DNA of 64,000 nt from assembly GCA_002298165.1 (NCBI GenBank), contig DBMI01000067.1:1-64000 (forward strand), written 5' to 3'. The translations under genes were made by a program, and so were the position numbers. This DNA is from Desulfarculales bacterium UBA702 (GTDB taxonomy: Bacteria; Desulfobacterota; Syntrophobacteria; Syntrophobacterales; Syntrophobacteraceae). The stretch's first letter is position 1. The number at the start of each line of letters is the position of its first letter. A model generated the notes under the pieces. That model worked only from the letters and a program-made list of their open reading frames with translations, was not told where the DNA came from and ran no database searches. Shown here in pieces: positions 45,601-53,265 of this stretch.

Positions 45601-47088
45601 CTAAATGCTTACCCTCCAGGTAGTTCCATCGGGAGAGTCTTCGAGCTGAATTCTCTTGGCGTCGAGTTCTTTCCGAATGCGGTCGGCTTCGGCAAAATCT
45701 TTTTCCTGGCGAGCCTTATGTCGCAGAGTGATCAACCGGTCCAATTCGTCCTCGGTAACACCGGTTGATTTGAGCTTGAGCCTTCTTTGTTTGTCGAGGA
45801 ACTCCTTGGGTTCGCTTTGCAGGAGTCCCAGGATTTTACAATGGGTGAGCAGGACATCCGCGGACATGCGCGCAAGCGCAGCAGCCGGGCCCTTGAGGTT
45901 CTTCCGGCCAAACTTGTCCAGAAACCGCTGAATGTTTCGCTGAAGCGCAAAAATATACCCGATTGCCTGAGCAGTGTTGAAATCGTTTTCCATTGCATCG
46001 CTAAAGGCCCCGTGCAGTGAGTCGGCCTTCTCAAAAAGCTCGCTGTCCTGCTTTCTTAGCGTATCTTCGGAAAAGTTTTCTTCCGCGGCAGCTTGAGGGC
46101 ATCTTTCCCTCACTGAATCAAGGGTGGTGTAGAGGCGCTCCAGTCCGCGTTCTGCCTCGGCTACAGTCTCATCGGAAAAATCGACCGGGCTCCTGTAATG
46201 CTTACTGATGACAAAGAGCCTCAGGGCCTCAGGATGGACATCCCGCAGTACGTCCCGGATAGTGAAAAAGTTGCCGAGTGATTTCGACATCTTCTCATTG
46301 TTGATATTAACGAAGCCGTTATGGATCCAATAGCGCGCAAACGGGCGGCCGAACGCCATTTCACTTTGGGCAATTTCGTTTTCATGATGCGGGAATACGA
46401 GATCTTTTCCGCCTCCATGGATATCCATGGGCTGCCCCAGGTAGTGGCTACCCATAGCGGAGCACTCGATGTGCCATCCCGGCCTGCCGGGCCCCCATGG
46501 GCTTTCCCAGGCTGGTTCTCCAGGTTTGCTACCTTTCCACAAAACGAAATCAAGCGGGTTTGCCTTATTCTCATCGACCTCAACACGGGCCCCTGCCATC
46601 ATGTCGTCAAGTTCACGCCCGGATAGCTTTCCGTATCCCTCGAACCTGTCCACGCGGTAGAAGACATCGCCACCCGAGAGGTAGGCCGCGCCTCTTTCAA
46701 AAAGCTTCTCGATTATTTCAATCATCCCCTGGATGTGGTCAGTTGCCAAAGGCTCGATTGTCGGCCGCAGCACACCCAGGCTGTCCATATCCTCGTAAAA
46801 GGCGAGGATGTACTTGTCAGCAACTGTGCGGTAGTCGGTACCTTCCTGGTTCGCCCTGCGGATTATCTTATCGTCTATATCGGTGAAATTGCGAACGTAG
46901 GTCACCTCGTAGCCCAGGTGCCGTAGGTATCGGTAAATAACGTCGAAAACAATTACGGAGCGTGCGTGCCCGATGTGGCAATAGTCGTACACGGTCACAC
47001 CACAGACGTAGAGACGGATTTTTTCTGGTTCGAGAGGAATGAACTCCTCTTTTTTCCTGGCAAGAGTATTATACACCTGCAACGCCAT
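45601..47088 (-). CDS. cysS: Cysteinyl-tRNA synthetase
   Basis: Class I synthetase charging tRNA-Cys. 495 residues from the ATG at 47088, chosen because AGGAG lies ten bases upstream and the family starts with similar residues; two earlier ATGs are too close to or before the ribosome site. Motifs: zinc ligand region YVCGVTVYD, HIGHARS, and KMSKSLGN. It follows ispF on the same strand, giving the widely conserved ispD-ispF-cysS order. Confidence 0.97.
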   Translation of the reverse strand: MALQVYNTLARKKEEFIPLEPEKIRLYVCGVTVYDYCHIGHARSVIVFDVIYRYLRHLGYEVTYVRNFTDIDDKIIRRANQEGTDYRTVADKYILAFYEDMDSLGVLRPTIEPLATDHIQGMIEIIEKLFERGAAYLSGGDVFYRVDRFEGYGKLSGRELDDMMAGARVEVDENKANPLDFVLWKGSKPGEPAWESPWGPGRPGWHIECSAMGSHYLGQPMDIHGGGKDLVFPHHENEIAQSEMAFGRPFARYWIHNGFVNINNEKMSKSLGNFFTIRDVLRDVHPEALRLFVISKHYRSPVDFSDETVAEAERGLERLYTTLDSVRERCPQAAAEENFSEDTLRKQDSELFEKADSLHGAFSDAMENDFNTAQAIGYIFALQRNIQRFLDKFGRKNLKGPAAALARMSADVLLTHCKILGLLQSEPKEFLDKQRRLKLKSTGVTEDELDRLITLRHKARQEKDFAEADRIRKELDAKRIQLEDSPDGTTWRVSI

Positions 47089-47201
47089 TGCCCGCATATC
47101 TCCTTTTACCAAATTCTAAATTGGAGCGCCCCGCTTGATCCTCACCAATATTTAGCGTCTTCTCACAGCCGAGTGGACTGTCATGGCTATATGGTGATAG
47201 A

Positions 47202-47669
47202 TCATTCGATAAGCACCACCGCGTAAGCGGCAATTCCCTCCTCGCGACCGGCAAATCCCAGGTTCTCGGTACTCTTGCCCTTTACATTGACGCATTCAGC
47301 TGAAATTCCGATCTGCCCAGCAATCATTTCAATCATTTTCGGGACGAACGGGAGGATCTTAGGTCTTTGGGCAACAACCGTGCTATCGACGTTTACCAGG
47401 CGGTATCCCTTTTCCCGGAGCAGTGCAGCGGTTCTCCCGAGAAGGACCATGCTGGATATTCCCTTGAACTCGGCGCTGGTATCCGGGAAATGACGACCGA
47501 TGTCGCCAAGTGCAGCGGCGCCGATCATCGCATCGCAAATTGCATGAAGAAGCACATCGGCATCGGAATGGCCGAGAAGACCCATTTCGTGAGGGATCTC
47601 AACACCACCCAGCACCAGGGGACGACCAATCACGAGCCGGTGCACATCATAGCCAAATCCTACCCGCAT
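47202..47669 (-). CDS. ispF: 2-C-methyl-D-erythritol 2,4-cyclodiphosphate synthase
   Basis: Fifth MEP-pathway step. 155 residues from the ATG at 47669, which has GGGAGG seven bases upstream; the longer frame from 47714 lies inside ispD. Motifs: GYDVHRL with metal ligands, LLGHSDADVLLHAICDA, DIGRHFPD and GFAGREEGI. It overlaps ispD by ten bases and precedes cysS by 113. Confidence 0.96.
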   Translation of the reverse strand: MRVGFGYDVHRLVIGRPLVLGGVEIPHEMGLLGHSDADVLLHAICDAMIGAAALGDIGRHFPDTSAEFKGISSMVLLGRTAALLREKGYRLVNVDSTVVAQRPKILPFVPKMIEMIAGQIGISAECVNVKGKSTENLGFAGREEGIAAYAVVLIE

Positions 47670-48373
47670 CGCGCGCCCTCCCCTGCCCCGCGCGACAAAA
47701 AATATTTTGCCCACTCCAGATCGTCCGGGGTCGTTACTTTGATATTCGTTTTTTCACCAGGAACTATCGTGACCGGCACACCTATCCTTTCCACAAACGA
47801 AGCGTCATCCGTCCCGGACCATCCCAAACGAATGGCCTCTTGATAGGCGGCAAGGATTATATCTTTTCGGAATACCTGCGGGGTCTGAACAAGCCATATT
47901 TCGTCGCGAACAAGAGTCTCGCGGACTGCTCCATCCCGAACGCGCTTCACGGTATCGGTTGCGCAAACGGCAGCTATCGAGGCCCCGGTTTTTTTTGCCC
48001 CATCATGGATTGAGCTTATAAGCTCCGCGGAAGCAAATGGGCGTACACCATCATGAATCATTACCCATCCGCATTCCGGCGGCAAGCACTTAATTCCGTT
48101 ATAGACGCTGTCCTGGCGTTCAGCGCCCCCGGCGACAATGTTAATGGGCGGTCCTCCGGGTGTAAGTTCAAGCGCAATTGAGCGGGCGGATTCAATGAAA
48201 TCCTCGGGAACGACCATAAAAATGGCCGATAGGAACGGTACTTGGGAAAGTGCTTCAATAGAATGGGCAAGTATCGGTTTCCCAAACAATTCGAGGAACT
48301 GTTTAGGTCTTCCGCCCCCCATTCTTATCCCGCGACCCGCAGCGGGCACGATGGCGCATGTGGTCATTGTCAA
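47660..48373 (-). CDS. ispD: 2-C-methyl-D-erythritol 4-phosphate cytidylyltransferase
   Basis: Third MEP-pathway step. 237 residues with the nucleotidyl-transferase start AAGRGIRMGGGRPKQF, the VMIHDGVRPF segment, AAVCATDTVKRV and the TDDASFVE metal-binding end. It begins the ispD-ispF-cysS operon. With the IspH fusion at 11.6 kb, three MEP genes are in this window. Confidence 0.95.
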   Translation of the reverse strand: MTMTTCAIVPAAGRGIRMGGGRPKQFLELFGKPILAHSIEALSQVPFLSAIFMVVPEDFIESARSIALELTPGGPPINIVAGGAERQDSVYNGIKCLPPECGWVMIHDGVRPFASAELISSIHDGAKKTGASIAAVCATDTVKRVRDGAVRETLVRDEIWLVQTPQVFRKDIILAAYQEAIRLGWSGTDDASFVERIGVPVTIVPGEKTNIKVTTPDDLEWAKYFLSRGAGEGARCG

Positions 48374-48526
48374 TAGAGGATTGCTTTCGGTGATTGGCGA
48401 TTAAAGGTCAGTGAATTTGCAAACGGGTGGGGCGGCAACAGTTTTTCTTGGTGCTCACCTTCCGCACTGGTGGTCACAAAACGAAGTGTCCCACCGGACA
48501 TATAGTATTTATGAAAAAAGAAATCC

Positions 48527-48906
48527 GAAGCAGGTCGTAAGCCGGGTTCTGTTCCCCGCGCAACCCTGGGATCGCGGGGGCGATGATCATTCCTCTAGCC
48601 CAACCGTTACCGGTTGGATCCAGCAACCAACCCGAGAGCCTCGGGCGGGCAACCCTCGAACGCTCTCCTATTTGGTCTTGCTCCGGGTGGGGTTTGCCTG
48701 GCTCCCGATGTCGCCACCGGGACCGGTGAGCTCTTACCTCACCGTTTCACCCTTACCCCGCACGCAAGCGGGCGAGGCGGTCTGCTTTCTGTTGCGCTTT
48801 CCTCCTCGTCACCGAGACTGGGAGTTACCCAGCACCCTGCCCTGTGGAGCCCGGACTTTCCTCCCCCAGCGCTCATCGCGCCGGCGGCGATCATCCGCCC
48901 TACTTC
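48527..48906 (-). ncRNA. rnpB: RNase P RNA, bacterial class A
   Basis: About 380 nt of catalytic RNA that trims tRNA 5' ends. The minus strand has the universal core: GGGGGAGGAAAGTCCGGGC near the 5' end, ACAGAAAGCAGACCGCC in the middle, GGTGAGGTAAGAGCTCACCG, and AGAACCCGGCTTACGACC at the 3' end. The ends are set by the P1 helix (GAAGTAGG pairing with CCTGCTTC). A T-rich tail follows the 3' end. Its first bases overlap the end of the acyltransferase gene upstream on the same strand by seven bases. Confidence 0.96.
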
Positions 48907-49679
48907 GGATATTGGTTCTTCGTCCGGAGAAAAATCTCCCTGAACGATTTTATTTTAGCATATTGAATATTTTGTGCAACACGCCCCTGGACGGCATCCT
49001 CAGCCAACTCGCACAGCGCATTGATTGCCTCCTCCAATTGGACCCGATAATCTTCGAGCATTTGAGGCGTTGAGCCGCGCTCGACCATGATAGGAGCACC
49101 TATTGCCACAACGACTTCGGAAAACGGTTTGGCAATTATCGTCTGGTCCCAACTCGGCAGTCTCCAGCACGGATAAGCGGCCATACCTACCGGGTAAATC
49201 GGTACGCCTGAGTGGAGCGAAACCGCGACAGGCCCTTTTTGCGCTACTCTGGCCGGTCCCTGGGACCCGTCGGCGACGAAACCTCCCGCTGGGCTTTTCC
49301 GGAAAGCAGCAATAAATCTGGCTATCGCTCTTGCCCCTCCTTTCCCAGGAGAGCCTCGAAAAGCCCGATAGCCGAGGCTTTCAACCATTCCAGCAGCCAA
49401 ATCGCCATCGCGGCTTTCACTAATAACGGTTAGAAAGTTGCAATCCCGAAAAAAATAGGCCACACCGGGGAAACAGCAGTGCCAGAACGCCACCACTCCG
49501 GCAATCCCCTCACCGGCCGCTAAATGATCTATTTGATCAGCACCAATGATGCTAATTTTGCAGGATCGGTGGAGCGCTCTGACACAGAGGGCGATTAATG
49601 CAGGTAGAAACCGCATGCACTCAGCAATAATGCGGCGTTTTCCCCATTTATGGTGTATATTTTTAGCCTCAGTGCTCAT
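48900..49679 (-). CDS. Lysophospholipid acyltransferase family protein (DUF374)
   Basis: 259 residues of the DUF374 group, thought to acylate lipids at the inner membrane, possibly in lipid A or phospholipid synthesis. Features: an N-terminal hydrophobic segment, FWHCC, SESRDGDL, FRGSPGKGG and DGSQGPARVAQKG, in the family order. The stop lies inside the first bases of rnpB, and its last 25 or so codons contain the rnpB promoter candidate. Divergent from aroK. Confidence 0.85.
   Translation of the reverse strand: MSTEAKNIHHKWGKRRIIAECMRFLPALIALCVRALHRSCKISIIGADQIDHLAAGEGIAGVVAFWHCCFPGVAYFFRDCNFLTVISESRDGDLAAGMVESLGYRAFRGSPGKGGARAIARFIAAFRKSPAGGFVADGSQGPARVAQKGPVAVSLHSGVPIYPVGMAAYPCWRLPSWDQTIIAKPFSEVVVAIGAPIMVERGSTPQMLEDYRVQLEEAINALCELAEDAVQGRVAQNIQYAKIKSFREIFLRTKNQYPK
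48952..48979 (-). promoter_or_regulatory. rnpB: Promoter candidate for rnpB inside the acyltransferase gene
   Basis: On the minus strand TTGCAC (48974-48979), a 16-base spacer and TAAAAT (48952-48957), in an unusually AT-rich part of the coding sequence, about 45 bases before the mature rnpB 5' end. Confidence 0.4.
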
Positions 49680-49726
49680 TTTCCGCCCTGAATAATCCTA
49701 ATTTTGAATCACTCGGAGTTTTGAAA

Positions 49727-50242
49727 GTGCGCAATATAGCATTAATAGGTTTCCGTGCAACCGGCAAAAGCTCGGTAGGGAAAATACTGGCGCAAATGTT
49801 GGGCTCTACGTTTGTAGATATGGACCAGTACCTCGTAGCGTCCGCCGGACGCGAGATAGACTGCTGGGTTCGACTGGAGGGTTGGGAGTCGTTCAGGAGG
49901 GCCGAAACGGAATTGATGGAAGCGCTTGCTTCAAGGGAAGACCTGGTCGTTGCGACAGGCGGCGGAGTCGTTGTGGCCGCCCAAAACCGCGAGATATTGA
50001 AAAGCTTCTTCACTGTATGGCTTAAGGCAAGTGCACAGACGATACATTCCAGAATCATTGCGGACCCTGCATCTGCAGCAAATCGCCCACCTCTGTCCGA
50101 GTTGCCCATGGAGCTTGAAATCCACAAGTTACTCTCGGAGCGGGAGCCGCTATACAAGCTCTGCTCCGACCTGGAGTTCGATTGTGAAACCATGACCCCG
50201 GCCGAAATAGCCGATCAAATTGCCCGCAACACAGGTACATAA
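49727..50242 (+). CDS. aroK: Shikimate kinase
   Basis: Phosphorylates shikimate in aromatic amino acid synthesis. 171 residues from a GTG at 49727, eight bases after GGAG; a TTG two codons earlier is too close to that site. P-loop GFRATGKSS, DMDQYL, substrate-binding FRRAE, ATGGGVVV and the lid arginine in RPPL. A monofunctional gene not linked to other aro genes; aroC is at 17.7 kb. Confidence 0.92.
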   Translation: MRNIALIGFRATGKSSVGKILAQMLGSTFVDMDQYLVASAGREIDCWVRLEGWESFRRAETELMEALASREDLVVATGGGVVVAAQNREILKSFFTVWLKASAQTIHSRIIADPASAANRPPLSELPMELEIHKLLSEREPLYKLCSDLEFDCETMTPAEIADQIARNTGT

Positions 50243-50278
50243 CAGCCCCTTAAATTCTATAATCCAGGAGAGATGCTA

Positions 50279-51082
50279 ATGGAATTCAAAGAAATCATTT
50301 TCGAAGTCAATGCCGGTATTGCGATTATGACTCTGAATCGCGCTGAAACGCGCAACGCTCTGACTGATCCTCAGATGATTGCCGAGATAAAGTCAGTTTG
50401 CCACCAGGTTAATTCCGATCTGAGCATAAAGGCCCTGATAATAACCGCTGTTGACCCTGCATTCTCTTCGGGTGGAAATGTGAAAGACATGAAAGAGCGC
50501 AGGGGAATGTTCTCAGGCACTCCGGCCGAACTGATGGAAAAATATGGTCGCAACATTCAGGACGTGCTCCTTTCCGTCTATCATGTCGAAGTTCCTACCA
50601 TCGCCGCGGTTAACGGCTCTGCAGTTGGCGCAGGATGCGGTCTCGCATTGATGTGCGATATCAGGGTAGCATCGAAGCAGGCAACCTTTGGCGAGACTTT
50701 TCTAAATGTCGGATTGATCCCTGGCGACGGCAGCGCATTCACATTGCCGCGCACGGTTGGAATGGCCAAGGCGTGTGAACTTATTTTCGCGGGAGATACC
50801 GTCGATGCGGATGCCGCCCTCGCAATCGGTCTCATAAACCAGGTTGCCGAACACGACCAGTTGCTGGATATTGCAAGAAGGATCGCCCGCAAAATTACTT
50901 TTAAACCACCTCAGGCGCTTCGCATGACAAAGCGTCTGATCCGCAGGGCCCAAAACGAAACCATTGAAGACACGATGCTAAACGCGGCCGCCTATCAATC
51001 CCTGTGCCACTACACTGACGACCACATGGAAGCGCTAAATGCCATGTTCGAGAAGCGCAAACCCCAGTTTGCCGGTAAATAG
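50279..51082 (+). CDS. Enoyl-CoA hydratase/isomerase family protein
   Basis: 267-residue crotonase-fold enzyme. The oxyanion-hole segments are AFSSGGNVKDM and GSAVGAGCGLALMCDIR; then FGETFLNVGLIPGDG and a C-terminal MTKRLIRRAQ helix. AGGAG lies eight bases before the second ATG, taken as the start. It probably takes part in acyl-CoA degradation (fatty or aromatic acids), but crotonases differ widely in substrate and reaction. No other beta-oxidation gene is adjacent. A hairpin follows. Confidence 0.88.
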   Translation: MEFKEIIFEVNAGIAIMTLNRAETRNALTDPQMIAEIKSVCHQVNSDLSIKALIITAVDPAFSSGGNVKDMKERRGMFSGTPAELMEKYGRNIQDVLLSVYHVEVPTIAAVNGSAVGAGCGLALMCDIRVASKQATFGETFLNVGLIPGDGSAFTLPRTVGMAKACELIFAGDTVDADAALAIGLINQVAEHDQLLDIARRIARKITFKPPQALRMTKRLIRRAQNETIEDTMLNAAAYQSLCHYTDDHMEALNAMFEKRKPQFAGK

Positions 51083-51100
51083 GATCTGCCCCCCTTCAAC

Positions 51101-51139
51101 ATGGGCCGAAGCTTTTTATATTCCAGGCTTCGGCCCCAT
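51101..51139 (+). terminator. Hairpin after the crotonase gene
   Basis: A stem of about 12 bp with one bulged base (GGGCCGAAGC at 51103, GCTTCGGCCC from 51127) and a loop rich in T. The T-run after it is short, so efficiency is uncertain. Confidence 0.5.
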
Positions 51140-51286
51140 TTCACCATCCCACGTCGCTCCGACCTTGTTGAATTCAGAATGCATATTTAACTTTCTGTTA
51201 TCGTTGCTTTTTTAAATCAGAGTATCCACTGGGATTTTACAGTTACATGTACTTGAAATCCATGCGGCATAAAAGGAGAATAATCC

Positions 51287-51883
51287 ATGCGTGACAAAAA
51301 TGTCGCCCCTCTTGATAATGGAGAAATCCTACCCGTGTTTGAATTACAGCTTGCTTCAGGGAAGAAGATCATGGTTCCTGGCGACCTGGGAGACGAATAC
51401 ACGGTGATTTTCTTTTACAGAGGCTACTGGTGACCTTATTGCCGTCAGCAGTTGGCTGACTTTCAAAATTCGATGGAAAAGCTTCGCTCGATAGGTGTGA
51501 GGGTTATAGGAGGTTCCGCGGATTCATTGGAGACTACAAAGCAAGCCATTGAAGAATTGGGGATTGAATTCGATATGGCCTATAGGATCGACGTGGACAA
51601 AATCGAACACCTGACCGGCGCCTATTACGACTACTATGAAGAGGCCCACCCCGTTTACCAGTCAGAGGAAAGCGCGAAAAGCGTTACCGGGACAACCAGT
51701 TCAAAGGCGACAAAGTTTCTGCAGCCCACGGCGTTCTTGTTAAACCCCGAAAAAAAGATTGAGGTCGCCTCCTACAGTTCGGGCCACATCGGCCGAATGA
51801 GCGGTAAGAATGTCTATACACTGACAAAGTACCTGATAGAGGAAAAGCGAAAAGAGGAAGAGGACCAGGAAAAAGCGGCCTGA
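51287..51883 (+). CDS. Peroxiredoxin-like selenoprotein (in-frame UGA = Sec49)
   Basis: 198 codons from an ATG with AAAGGAG seven bases upstream. Codon 49 is TGA (51431-51433); the same frame continues without interruption to 51883. Before it comes VIFFYRGYW and after it PYCRQQLADF, so the TGA stands exactly where AhpC/TSA thioredoxin-fold proteins have the first cysteine of WCPYC. The predicted protein therefore has a U-x-x-C redox motif (Sec49, Cys52). A 6-bp hairpin starts ten bases past the TGA, as expected of a bacterial SECIS. Residues 55-198 continue the fold, ending in a charged helix. A mutation or sequencing error in a cysteine codon is the alternative. Probable role: reduction of peroxides or disulfides. 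Confidence 0.82.
51431..51460 (+). promoter_or_regulatory. UGA codon with bacterial SECIS-like hairpin
   Basis: The UGA at 51431 is followed by stem GTCAGC (51444-51449), loop AGTTG and GCTGAC (51455-51460). The apical loop begins 16 bases after the UGA and has G at its second position, within the range described for bacterial SECIS elements. Confidence 0.7.
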
Positions 51884-52005
51884 TTCCCGGAAAAACCCGA
51901 CTAAAGGTTAACTGCGGGAGCAAATCCGATGAGTGGTTTGAACGGCAAAATCTTTTGTCGGGTTTGCCTCCCGCTCGACACACCTGCAGATTCTTTGCGA
52001 CTCTT

Positions 52006-53265
52006 CTAACTTCTGTACGAGGCGTTTATTTTTATATAATCGAAGGAAAGATCGCAGGTAAAAGCGGTATGAGAGGCATCCCCCATCCCGAGATCCAGGC
52101 GGACGCGGATTTGCTTCTGTTTAAAAATCCTAGAGGCCCTTTCCTCGATTTGTTCCCCATGAATGGGGGAGCCAGCCCTGAAAACGCAAAGGTCGTCAAA
52201 AAAGAGTGTTGTCTTTTCGGGATCAATGTCGATACCCGACCTTCCGGCAGCGGCGACTATTCTACCCCAGTTTGCATCTTCTCCGAAAAAGGCGGTCTTG
52301 ACCAACGGTGAGTTGGCAATTGTAAAAGCAGCTTGCCTGGCGCCAGAGGCGCTTTCCGCACCGGATACCGTTATTTCGATGATTTTGGTTGCGCCCTCGC
52401 CGTCCAATACCAACTGGATGGCAAGATCGCGCAACACCGCCCCAAGAGCATTCCCGAAGATTCGGCTCTCCTCGCTCAGTGTATCTCTTATTTTTTGATT
52501 GCCGGCGCTTCCTCCGGCGAGCACGATCAGCGTATCGTTTGTGCTGGTGTCACCGTCAATCGTGATCGAATTAAACGAGCAGTCAGCGCCTTGTCTGGTC
52601 CAGTATTCGAGGGCCTCGGAGTCGATCTCCGCATCAGTACAGACAAAGGCAAGCAGCGTTGCCATATCAGGCGCGATCATCCCGGAACCCTTGGCGATTC
52701 CGCCAATGGTGACAGTTTTCCCGCCGATTTCAATTCTTGTGCTGGCCATCTTCGGGACGGTATCGGTTGTCATAATAGCTCGGGCGGCATCCTCCCAGCC
52801 ATCGGGTCGAAGGGAACCGGTAAGCTCAGGCATAACCTTTGCCGCCGCTCCGGTGCTTAACTGCATCCCTATCACGCCCGTAGATGCCACCAATATAGAT
52901 TCCTCGGGACACCCAAGTTCGGAACCGGCCAGCCGCGCCATCTCAAAAGCATTCCGCAGGCCCTCTTCTCCGGTGCATGCGTTTGCGATGCCGGCATTGA
53001 TGACAATTGCTCTGGCCTTTCGCCGGACCAGATGCTTTCGGCAGAGTTCAACCGGGGCAGCGCAAAAGGCATTTTTTGTAAATACGCCAGAGGCCGTACA
53101 CCCATCAGGATCGCCATCACAGACCAACAGCGCAATATCCGGCCTTCCCTTGTAGCGCATTCCAGATTGCGCCGTTCCGGCCCGGAAACCCGGTACCGTG
53201 AAGGGACTTCTAGTGACCGTGACACTTCTTGAATTTTTTCCCGCTTCCGCATGGACAGGGATCAT
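52006..53265 (-). CDS. argJ: Bifunctional glutamate/amino-acid N-acetyltransferase
   Basis: Moves the acetyl group from N-acetylornithine to glutamate, recycling it in arginine synthesis; some also use acetyl-CoA. 419 residues from the ATG at 53265 (an ATG at 53283 is possible). The self-cleavage site is present in KGSGMIAPDMATLL, with cleavage expected before the Thr. STGVIG and the NSITIDGDTSTND segment are family features. It overlaps the 3' end of secA by 56 bases. Whether it is mono- or bifunctional cannot be told, but a short ArgA-like gene also present suggests ArgJ need not start the pathway. Confidence 0.93.
   Translation of the reverse strand: MIPVHAEAGKNSRSVTVTRSPFTVPGFRAGTAQSGMRYKGRPDIALLVCDGDPDGCTASGVFTKNAFCAAPVELCRKHLVRRKARAIVINAGIANACTGEEGLRNAFEMARLAGSELGCPEESILVASTGVIGMQLSTGAAAKVMPELTGSLRPDGWEDAARAIMTTDTVPKMASTRIEIGGKTVTIGGIAKGSGMIAPDMATLLAFVCTDAEIDSEALEYWTRQGADCSFNSITIDGDTSTNDTLIVLAGGSAGNQKIRDTLSEESRIFGNALGAVLRDLAIQLVLDGEGATKIIEITVSGAESASGARQAAFTIANSPLVKTAFFGEDANWGRIVAAAGRSGIDIDPEKTTLFFDDLCVFRAGSPIHGEQIEERASRIFKQKQIRVRLDLGMGDASHTAFTCDLSFDYIKINASYRS

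Noticed and set aside
48411..49073. 220-codon open frame and a shorter one on the plus strand
   Set aside because: Run across RNase P RNA on the opposite strand; the RNA is certain, the frames are chance.
51431..51433. TGA read as a plain stop, making a pseudogene plus a short protein from 51452
   Set aside because: The frame is intact on both sides, the TGA is precisely at a redox-cysteine position and a SECIS-like hairpin follows, so selenocysteine is the simpler reading, though not proven.
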